From: Actinomycetota bacterium
Lineage (GTDB): Bacteria; Actinomycetota; Actinomycetes; Actinomycetales; Actinomycetaceae
NCBI GenBank assembly: GCA_019425105.1
Contig: JAHYYD010000094.1
Location: forward strand, 1 to 8,218
DNA: 8,218 bases
Direction of reading: 5' to 3'
Shown: one piece after another, positions 1-5,749 of the stretch
How positions within the stretch are numbered: the first letter of the stretch is position 1
Layout of the letters: each line of letters opens with the position of its first letter
Notes under the pieces: generated by a model
What the model was told of the DNA's origin: nothing
What the model saw: only the letters and a program-made list of their open reading frames with translations
The model's database searches: none
Translations under genes and position numbers: made by a program

Positions 1-68
1 CTGGAGGCGGTCAGGCCCTTGCCCAACGAGGACACAACGCCACCCGTGACAAAAATATGCTTGGTCAT
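1..68 (-). CDS. pyrG: CTP synthase, N-terminal fragment (runs off left edge)
   Basis: CTP synthase makes CTP from UTP, ATP and glutamine in the cytoplasm. Only the first 22 or so codons are present. They read [20 protein letters not shown], which is the highly conserved start of the synthetase domain, including the SSLGKGL nucleotide-binding loop. The ATG at 66-68 gives the family's usual N-terminus, but the frame stays open upstream to a stop at 117-119. It offers further ATG codons at 93-95 (with a GGTGAG seven bases upstream) and at 108-110. The protein may thus carry 9 or 14 extra residues; M. tuberculosis PyrG also has a short extension. It lies downstream of the steB-like gene, as Rv1699 follows Rv1698. 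Identity is very likely, the exact start is not settled. Confidence 0.9.
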   Translation of the reverse strand, partial: MTKHIFVTGGVVSSLGKGLTAS

Positions 69-118
69 GGAATTTTCCGCACGCGCCGTGCGCATTGAAG
101 TACTCACCATGGAACTTC

Positions 119-124
119 AGCCTA
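119..124 (-). promoter_or_regulatory. Possible -10 element for pyrG
   Basis: On the minus strand these bases read TAGGCT, fitting the actinobacterial TANNNT -10 pattern. Eight bases separate it from the ATG at 110, so a transcript starting there would be leaderless, a common arrangement in actinobacteria. I see no convincing -35 box. A six-base degenerate match is weak evidence alone; the support comes from its position after the hairpin and before the first pyrG start codon. Confidence 0.25.
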
Positions 125-140
125 ACACTCCTGGCATGAA

Positions 141-178
141 TCGGCCCCCGCGATCTGGGCAGATCAGCGGGGGGCCGA
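141..178 (-). terminator. Strong GC-rich hairpin between steB-like gene and pyrG
   Basis: The left arm TCGGCCCCCGC-GATCT pairs with the right arm AGATC-A-GCGGGGGGCCGA around a GGGC loop, leaving one bulged A and one extra G. The stem is about 16 base pairs and mostly G-C. It starts 26 bases past the steB-like stop codon. No U-run follows on either strand, so it would be a U-tract-less terminator of the kind proposed in actinobacteria. It could instead be an mRNA-stabilising 3' end or a partial attenuator ahead of pyrG. Being nearly symmetric, it could act on either strand. Confidence 0.6.
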
Positions 179-204
179 CGAAGAAAATCGCGTATTGACG
201 CGCT

Positions 205-1098
205 TTACTTGTTGCTCGGGATGACAGACTGTGCTCCGTTACCCACTCCGAAGGCGCGGGCACCGGTGGCAGGCGTGGACAGGGCGAGCGCCGTATCGAC
301 GGCAGCGAGGGTGGTACCGACCGAGTCAACGGTCGTCACGGCGGTGCCGCTGGCGCGCACAGAAGTGATCATCGCGTCGCGTGTCGACGCATCGCCCACG
401 AGCACACCGGACGTCGAGCCGACGGCTTGGGCCAGACCAACCCAGGCATCGGAGCTGGCGGTTACTGCGGCAGGGGTCGCACCGTCCGAGGCCACGGCCT
501 GCGCACGCGGCCCGACGGCGACCATAGTGGTCGCGGTGCCGGCAGGGTCCTCATCAATCGTCATGATCGGGGTGGATTCATCCGTCAGAATCTGACGCAG
601 TAGGTCAGTCTCGGAGCCGGTCGAGGTGAGCACCTGAGCGATCGAGTAACCCACCACACCATCCGCACTAGCCGTCTTCGCCGCGCCGGAGGTCAGATGC
701 GAGGCGAGCGTCGTCGACAGGGTCGTGCGGTACTGGCTCATGGATGTGGACTGCCAGTTGTCGCTCAGCGTCACGCGGCCGACGACGCTCGCTCCGGCGT
801 CGGTGAGCGTCGAACGGAGGGCTGCGACATCATCATCCGACGCACCGGGGAGCACGACGAGCGCAACCTTGGCACCGGTCAGGGAACCCGCGAGGGTCGA
901 GGAAGCGAGGGCTTTCAGGCCCGCAGCCTCGGCTTCCGCCTGTGCGCTCAGCTGGGGATCGGTCGCGCTCGAAGTCGACGACGCGTTCACTCCGGCGTGG
1001 ATACGACTCTGAAGCGGACCGGCACCCAGGACGACTCCGACAGCGAGAGCGATGAAGATCCCGATGATCGAGACAACGTGATAGCGAAAGTTAATCAT
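205..1098 (-). CDS. steB: SteB/MctB-like membrane-anchored protein
   Basis: This 297-residue protein belongs to the actinobacterial family containing Corynebacterium glutamicum SteB and M. tuberculosis Rv1698 (MctB). SteB works with SteA at the division site and affects control of the RipA peptidoglycan hydrolase; Rv1698 has been tied to copper export. The N-terminus MINFRYHVVSIIGIFIALAV, continuing into GVVLGAGPL, is the family hallmark and forms one membrane segment (about residues 9-26), leaving the rest outside. A Ser/Ala-rich stretch (38-70) and an alpha/beta region follow. The protein has no cysteine, only three histidines and few methionines, which fits the division role better than a metal channel (inference). 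The ATG overlaps the steA-like stop as ATGA, with a strong GGAGGAA six bases upstream. Family assignment is firm; function is by homology and position. Confidence 0.85.
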   Translation of the reverse strand: MINFRYHVVSIIGIFIALAVGVVLGAGPLQSRIHAGVNASSTSSATDPQLSAQAEAEAAGLKALASSTLAGSLTGAKVALVVLPGASDDDVAALRSTLTDAGASVVGRVTLSDNWQSTSMSQYRTTLSTTLASHLTSGAAKTASADGVVGYSIAQVLTSTGSETDLLRQILTDESTPIMTIDEDPAGTATTMVAVGPRAQAVASDGATPAAVTASSDAWVGLAQAVGSTSGVLVGDASTRDAMITSVRASGTAVTTVDSVGTTLAAVDTALALSTPATGARAFGVGNGAQSVIPSNK

Positions 1099-2240
1099 TG
1101 GGTTCCTCCAGCGGAATGCATCAGCGAGACAAAGAAAGAGGTAATCGGGTGCAACAGGTCGTTACCCCACGGGGTCGACCACAGCGCAACGCCCATCAGC
1201 CCAAGAGCGACAAGGGCGAGGAGCACGAGGGTCCAGCCGCGCGGACGGGGGCGGAACGTGGCCGCAACCGCCTGCGCGCCAATGAGTCGCGAGCCGACCG
1301 CAAGCCGAGAGAAAAACGCAGGGGCGACGAGCGCGCGTCCAGCATCAACAAGCTCAGCCTCCCCGTAGGAAACACCGGCCGTGATCACCGCGGTTGCGCT
1401 TGAATGAGCGGCAACGACGAGGGCCGCGTCGAGAGACGTACCGGCCATGGCCACACGCTCGTAGACGATACCCATACGATCGAGTCGCTGGGCACCGGGT
1501 GCGAGACCATCACCACCGACCCGCACGATGAAGGCGCGTGCACGACGAATGGCCTTCTCGCTCATCAGGTCTGCATCACCCACGACGAGGTCGAGCGTGA
1601 GGTGCGCTTTGAGGGCGACGTCCGCTCCCCCATCGACAGCGATAACGAAAGGAGCGGCCTCCGAACGCCAGCGGGCGAGCGCGCGACAATCGCTCGCTGC
1701 CTCGCTCGCGGCGCTTACGAGCAGAATCGGACGCTTGCCAAGGCCATCAATAGAGGGCACTCCCTCACCACGCAGAACGGTTGCACCATCCTTGGCCAGG
1801 TAGTCTTCGACAGACCCCTCGAACCCGGCGAACAGCGTGGCCGAGTCAGCGACCTCAACATCCAGGTCCTCGGCTGACACAGCCCTACCGGTTGCAATGA
1901 CACCGCCATCAACGAGGACCTTGCCGCCCGTGACGGCGACTTCCTGTCCCTCGCGCAGCGACATGATGTCTTGGCCGAGGTCATCAATGAGCGCGATACC
2001 GGCGTCGAGAATGAGGCGCGGACCGAGAGCCGCGGTGCGTCCCGTCAGCGAGGGCTGGGCGTTGAGGACCGCGATAGGCGCGGCTTCAACCAGCGCAGCT
2101 GCGCTTTCGCGGTCCAAGTCCGCGACGTTGATAACGGCGATCTCTCCACGCTCGAGGCGCGTTGCCAGGTGCTTGGGACGGTCGTCGACGCGTACACGCC
2201 CCACCTGGCCCTTCGATTCCTTTGAAAGTGTTTCACTCAT
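1095..2240 (-). CDS. steA: SteA-like cytokinetic protein with thiamine-pyrophosphokinase-like fold
   Basis: This 381-residue protein matches the SteA/Rv1697 family by gene position and layout. In C. glutamicum SteA is recruited to the cytokinetic ring, interacts with SteB and influences the cell-separation hydrolase RipA. Visible parts are a cytoplasmic region rich in alpha/beta patterns, a thiamine-pyrophosphokinase-like core (DGGAD at 203-207, VVGDAD at 219-224), one hydrophobic membrane segment (about 337-355) and a short C-terminal tail. The kinase motif GDxDS appears as GDADLMSE, so the Ser is missing and enzymatic activity is doubtful (inference). The ATG overlaps the recN stop as ATGA; only CAGGG directly before it resembles a ribosome site, so translation may depend on coupling to recN. 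The stop overlaps the steB-like start in the same way. Confidence 0.85.
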   Translation of the reverse strand: MSETLSKESKGQVGRVRVDDRPKHLATRLERGEIAVINVADLDRESAAALVEAAPIAVLNAQPSLTGRTAALGPRLILDAGIALIDDLGQDIMSLREGQEVAVTGGKVLVDGGVIATGRAVSAEDLDVEVADSATLFAGFEGSVEDYLAKDGATVLRGEGVPSIDGLGKRPILLVSAASEAASDCRALARWRSEAAPFVIAVDGGADVALKAHLTLDLVVGDADLMSEKAIRRARAFIVRVGGDGLAPGAQRLDRMGIVYERVAMAGTSLDAALVVAAHSSATAVITAGVSYGEAELVDAGRALVAPAFFSRLAVGSRLIGAQAVAATFRPRPRGWTLVLLALVALGLMGVALWSTPWGNDLLHPITSFFVSLMHSAGGTQ

Positions 2241-3913
2241 CCCTGCGATTGTGACACGGCTGAAGCCAAGACTTGCGAAGCGTGGCGGCGCGCCGCAGCC
2301 GAGTGCGGATCCCCACCCATCATGCGCGTCAGTTCGGCTTCGCGCGCCTCCCCTCGCACTTCACGAACCTGCGTCGTCCCGTCGCTTTTCTCGATGACGA
2401 GGTGCTGGTCCCCAAACGCAGCAACCTGAGCCAAGTGCGTCACGACGATGACCTGGCGCGATGCGGCGAGTCTCTTCAGCCGTGCGCCTACCTCCGTCGC
2501 TGTCTGCCCGCCGATGCCAGCATCAATCTCGTCGAAAATAAACGTGGACGAGGCCTCGGTGCGTCCAAGCATCAGCTCGAGGGCGAGCATGACGCGCGAG
2601 AGCTCGCCGCCGGAGGCACCCTGTCCGAGGGGACGCGCAGGAGCATGCGGATGCGGCTGCAGGCGGAAGACAACGCTCTCACACCCGTGGGACGTCGGCT
2701 TCGTTGCCTCGAGGTCAATGTGGAGCGTGGCGTCGGGCATTGACAGAGCATGCAGCTCTTCGTTGACACCGCTGGCAAGTTCCGCGGCGAGCGTGGCGCG
2801 TGCGGCCGTCAGACGGGAGCCGCATGCGAGAACGTGTTCCTGCGCGGCACGGAGCTCCTCCTCAACAAGGGCGGGGTCCGAGGCCGGAGCTGACAGCTCG
2901 GCGAGCCGAACGCGCGCTTCCTGGACCCACGCGAGCAGGCCCTCGATATCCGCAGCTCTTCCGCGCAACGCATCTTTCAGGGCAGCCCGACGGGCATGAA
3001 TCTGCGCCAGGCGCTGCGGATCCGCGTCGAGTCGACTCAGATAGGAAGACAGGTCATCGGCGAGAGCATCCAACTCGAGCGCCTGGTTACGGGCACGGGC
3101 GACGAAATCAGCCACGGCCTCGTCGAAGCGCGAGGCCTCGTCTAGCTGCGCGTACGCACTACGTGCGGCCTCCACCGCACCCGCGTAATCCCCGCGATCA
3201 TCCCCCTTCAGAAAACCAAGGGAGGCACCCATGAGGCCGCGAAGGTCCTCGACGTTCGTCAGGCGCGCGGCCTCTCGCACCAGGTTTTCTTCTTCACCCG
3301 GCTGCGGATCAAGCGCCTCAATCTGATCGATCGCGGCACGCAGGTCCTCAATTTCCTCGGCACGTTCAGTCGCGTCGCCGCGCAAGGAATCAAGGCGGTG
3401 CTTGATATCGACGGCACCGCGAAAAGCTGCGCGATACTCTTCCACCACAGCCGCATGTGCACTGCCTCCAAATTGGTCCAGTGCACGTCGTTGAGCGGCC
3501 TCCCCCGTCAGCCGAATCTGATCCGACTGACCATGGATCGTCACCATCGACCCGACGATATCGGCCAATACGGAAGCAGGAACGGGACGGGAACCAAGGT
3601 GCGCACGCGAGCGCCCCGCCGCACGGACCGACCGACCAACGATCAGCTCATCGCCTTCAACGAGACCACCAGCATCCTCCACGCGCGACCCAATATCAGG
3701 CGTGATCGAAAAAATGCCATCGACCGACAGACGTTCCGTACCGCTACGCACGAGCGCTGCGTCGGCGCGAGCCCCGAGAAGAAGCTGCAGACTCGACAAC
3801 ACCATCGTTTTACCGGCACCAGTTTCACCGGTCACAACAACGAGCCCAGGGCCAAAGTCGACGTGCGCGTTGGCAATGACACCCAGATTGGAAATATCGA
3901 GAGATTCAATCAC
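2237..3913 (-). CDS. recN: DNA repair protein RecN (SMC-like ATPase)
   Basis: RecN is a cytoplasmic SMC-family ATPase acting early in recombination repair of double-strand breaks. The 558-residue protein has the full family layout: N-terminal ATPase half with Walker A GETGAGKT (about 29-36), the conserved HGQSDQIRL stretch, long charged helices forming a coiled-coil arm, then signature GASGGELSRVMLALE (about 432-446), Walker B TFIFDEIDAG (from about 457) and the VTHLAQVAAF switch region. No key residue is missing and the length is normal. I chose the GTG at 3911-3913. It yields the typical start MIESLDISNLGVI, has GGAGGGA nine bases upstream and gives a GTGA overlap with the nadK stop. An in-frame ATG at 3931 would add six residues but has no ribosome site and itself abuts the Shine-Dalgarno sequence. 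Confidence 0.96.
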   Translation of the reverse strand: MIESLDISNLGVIANAHVDFGPGLVVVTGETGAGKTMVLSSLQLLLGARADAALVRSGTERLSVDGIFSITPDIGSRVEDAGGLVEGDELIVGRSVRAAGRSRAHLGSRPVPASVLADIVGSMVTIHGQSDQIRLTGEAAQRRALDQFGGSAHAAVVEEYRAAFRGAVDIKHRLDSLRGDATERAEEIEDLRAAIDQIEALDPQPGEEENLVREAARLTNVEDLRGLMGASLGFLKGDDRGDYAGAVEAARSAYAQLDEASRFDEAVADFVARARNQALELDALADDLSSYLSRLDADPQRLAQIHARRAALKDALRGRAADIEGLLAWVQEARVRLAELSAPASDPALVEEELRAAQEHVLACGSRLTAARATLAAELASGVNEELHALSMPDATLHIDLEATKPTSHGCESVVFRLQPHPHAPARPLGQGASGGELSRVMLALELMLGRTEASSTFIFDEIDAGIGGQTATEVGARLKRLAASRQVIVVTHLAQVAAFGDQHLVIEKSDGTTQVREVRGEAREAELTRMMGGDPHSAAARRHASQVLASAVSQSQG

Positions 3914-4740
3914 CGCGCAGCGTCCCTCCATCCACGTACCGGCAAATTGAACTTACGGACGAGACGCGCAGAAAACGGCGTATCGTCCACACGCACCAGC
4001 TGCACAGGAGACGATCCCACGCGTGCACGCACGACGCCACCGGCCGGGACAGTCATACGGCGCAGGCCATCACACCACATTTCCGGGGCAGTCCACATAT
4101 CATCGAGGACCACGATCTCCACGCACGCCGACGGGCCAACGACGAGCGGACGCGTGAACAACCCGTGCGCCGCCAACGGAGCGACAACGATTGCTTCCGT
4201 ATCCGGCCACACGACGGGCCCGCCAGCGGAGAAAGAATAGGCGGTTGAGCCGGTCGGCGTCGACAAAATCATGCCATCGGCACCGTACGTCGACACTTCC
4301 TGTCCATCGACGACGAGGGCAAAATGAACGGGATGAGCGACGTCCGTGTGCATAACGACCGCTTCGTTAAGCGCCCAGTCGTCAGCCTTGGAACCGTCGG
4401 GACGCTCCATCGTCACATCCAGGGTCATGCGACGTTCGACCGAAAAATCTCCGTCGGCGATCTTGCGTGCAAGGTCACCGGTCCCCTTATCACCCAGTTC
4501 CGTCAAGAAGCCCATGTGGCCAGCGTTGATACCCAGCAGGGGGACGTCGAGGGCACGCGCGCTTGACGCTGCCACCAAAAATGTTCCGTCACCGCCGATC
4601 GACAGAACCATGTCGATGCCGCCCCCAGATGCGTCTTCGACGACCTCAATATCGCGCGCGCTGAGCGCCTCCGCCAAGCTCACGGCACTCGTCACTGCGT
4701 TCGGGCGGTGACGATGGCGCACCATCAGTACACGGGTCAT
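3910..4740 (-). CDS. nadK: NAD kinase
   Basis: NAD kinase phosphorylates NAD to NADP in the cytoplasm, the only route to NADP. The 276-residue protein carries all family landmarks: GGDGT (49-53, phosphate binding), NAGHMGFL (72-79), LNE (124-126), TPTGSTAYSFSAGGP (161-175). The last holds the Thr/Ser/Tyr residues that contact the nicotinamide nucleotide. Length is normal for the actinobacterial enzyme (also called PpnK). The ATG at 4738-4740 gives MTRVLMVRHRHRPN, overlaps the tlyA stop as ATGA and has GGAGG six bases upstream. An in-frame upstream start near 4800 would place 20 odd residues inside tlyA and is unlikely. Its 3' end overlaps recN as GTGA. Confidence 0.96.
   Translation of the reverse strand: MTRVLMVRHRHRPNAVTSAVSLAEALSARDIEVVEDASGGGIDMVLSIGGDGTFLVAASSARALDVPLLGINAGHMGFLTELGDKGTGDLARKIADGDFSVERRMTLDVTMERPDGSKADDWALNEAVVMHTDVAHPVHFALVVDGQEVSTYGADGMILSTPTGSTAYSFSAGGPVVWPDTEAIVVAPLAAHGLFTRPLVVGPSACVEIVVLDDMWTAPEMWCDGLRRMTVPAGGVVRARVGSSPVQLVRVDDTPFSARLVRKFNLPVRGWRDAAR
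3923..3930 (-). promoter_or_regulatory. Ribosome binding site deciding the recN start
   Basis: The minus strand reads TGGAGGGA here, nine bases before the GTG at 3913. It lies inside the end of nadK. It directly follows the in-frame ATG at 3931, so that ATG cannot use it, and this favours GTG initiation with a four-base overlap. Confidence 0.7.
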
Positions 4741-5564
4741 GAGTGTCCTCCAGCAGGACCAGCAGCGACGGCCGCACGGATGTAATCGGTCAGTTCGCAC
4801 GGATCGATGGGCTCAGGATAATCGCGCCGCATGTGAACGAAGTACTCGACGTTACCGCTCGGGCCGGGAAGCGGTGACGCGGCAATCGCTGCGATGTCGA
4901 GACCCAGCTCAATGGCGCATCGCGCAACCTTGTCGACCGTTTCAATGTGATGCTCCGGGTTGCGCACCACTCCCCCGTGCCCGAGCCTGTCTTTTCCGAT
5001 CTCAAACTGAGGCTTGACCATTAACAGGAAGTCAGCGTGAGGAGCCGCCGCTGCGACCAGCGCGGGGAGCACGAGGGTGAGCGAAATGAACGACATATCC
5101 CCCACGACAAGTTCGGGCGCAGGTGCGACCGAGGCAGGATCGAGGGTGCGCACGTTCGTCCGATCGTGAACCTCGACGCGAGGATCGGACTGCAGCTTCC
5201 ATGCCAGCTGACCGTAACCCACGTCCACAGCGACGACCGAGGCGGCGCCGCGACGCAGCAAAACATCGGTGAAACCACCCGTCGAGGCACCCGCATCCAA
5301 CGCGCGGCGCCCTTCGATCACCGGCGCTTTATCACCGAGCGCGTCAAGGGCTCCTGCGAGCTTGTGCGCACCACGCGAGACGTACTCGGGGTCATCTGAC
5401 TCCTCAACGAGGATCGCCTGCGCAGGGTCCATCTGACGGGCCGGCTTGACGACAACCTGACCGTCGAGCTTGACGCGCCCATCCTCAATCATCTGTGCGG
5501 CCACGGACCGCGATTTCGCGAGCCCACGTCGGACCAGCTCAGAATCAATACGGCGAAGCTTCAC
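4737..5564 (-). CDS. tlyA: TlyA, 16S/23S rRNA (cytidine-2'-O)-methyltransferase
   Basis: TlyA methylates cytidine 2'-OH groups at the ribosomal subunit interface using S-adenosylmethionine. In mycobacteria the targets are 16S C1409 and 23S C1920, and loss gives capreomycin/viomycin resistance. The 275-residue protein has an N-terminal S4 RNA-binding domain (about 1-60) and an FtsJ-like Rossmann methyltransferase domain with the SAM motif DAGASTGGF (90-98). Residues K68, D156, K184 and E240 line up with the K-D-K-E tetrad described for the M. tuberculosis enzyme. The long S4 region and complete C-terminus suit the two-site type TlyA-II rather than the shorter 23S-only type (inference). The interdomain linker reads PEYV where the mycobacterial protein has RAWV. 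The GTG start at 5562-5564 overlaps the small upstream gene as GTGA and follows a GGAGAG; the stop overlaps nadK as ATGA. Confidence 0.95.
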   Translation of the reverse strand: MKLRRIDSELVRRGLAKSRSVAAQMIEDGRVKLDGQVVVKPARQMDPAQAILVEESDDPEYVSRGAHKLAGALDALGDKAPVIEGRRALDAGASTGGFTDVLLRRGAASVVAVDVGYGQLAWKLQSDPRVEVHDRTNVRTLDPASVAPAPELVVGDMSFISLTLVLPALVAAAAPHADFLLMVKPQFEIGKDRLGHGGVVRNPEHHIETVDKVARCAIELGLDIAAIAASPLPGPSGNVEYFVHMRRDYPEPIDPCELTDYIRAAVAAGPAGGHS

Positions 5565-5749
5565 CCATCTCTCCGATCCTTATGAGCGACGCGAATATGT
5601 TCCGCAGGAACGGCCGCGCCGCCGGGAACGTCGGCAGACAGGGCCCGGCGCAAATCGGACTCAATGGCTTCCAGCGTCGTCATTTGCTCTGACACTGGAA
5701 GACCATCGAAACCGATGAGCCGGGCCTCTATCTGCTCGCGTAGGGCCAT
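5561..5749 (-). CDS. Conserved small protein (Rv1693-like position)
   Basis: This 62-residue protein has no function I can name. It is soluble, with no signal peptide or membrane segment. Residues 1-38 look amphipathic and helical (ALREQIEARL, then MTTLEAIESDLRRAL) and a Pro/Ala-rich turn leads into a charged tail ending KDRRDG. It is squeezed between its neighbours: its ATG shares one base with the preceding stop (TGATG) and its stop overlaps the tlyA start (GTGA). M. tuberculosis has a similarly small gene, Rv1693, in the same place, so conservation of a tiny ORF across distant actinobacteria argues that it is real. A weak GAGG lies five bases before the ATG. A helical partner for the HAD/TPR protein or TlyA is possible but is speculation. 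Confidence 0.8.
   Translation of the reverse strand: MALREQIEARLIGFDGLPVSEQMTTLEAIESDLRRALSADVPGGAAVPAEHIRVAHKDRRDG

Noticed and set aside
1404..2397. Plus-strand frames opposite the steA-like gene (1404-1877, 1837-2397)
   Set aside because: Their composition is low complexity and no domain is recognisable. The minus-strand gene has the conserved neighbourhood, a membrane segment and overlapping junctions.
3398..4240. 280-codon plus-strand open frame
   Set aside because: It lies opposite recN and nadK, both with complete catalytic motifs. The translation is Arg/Thr/His-rich with no recognisable domain, typical of an antisense shadow in GC-rich DNA.
4741..4800. 20-residue N-terminal extension of NAD kinase
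   Set aside because: It would sit wholly inside tlyA, its sequence is unlike the family, and the ATG at 4740 has a strong Shine-Dalgarno site and the ATGA overlap typical of this cluster.
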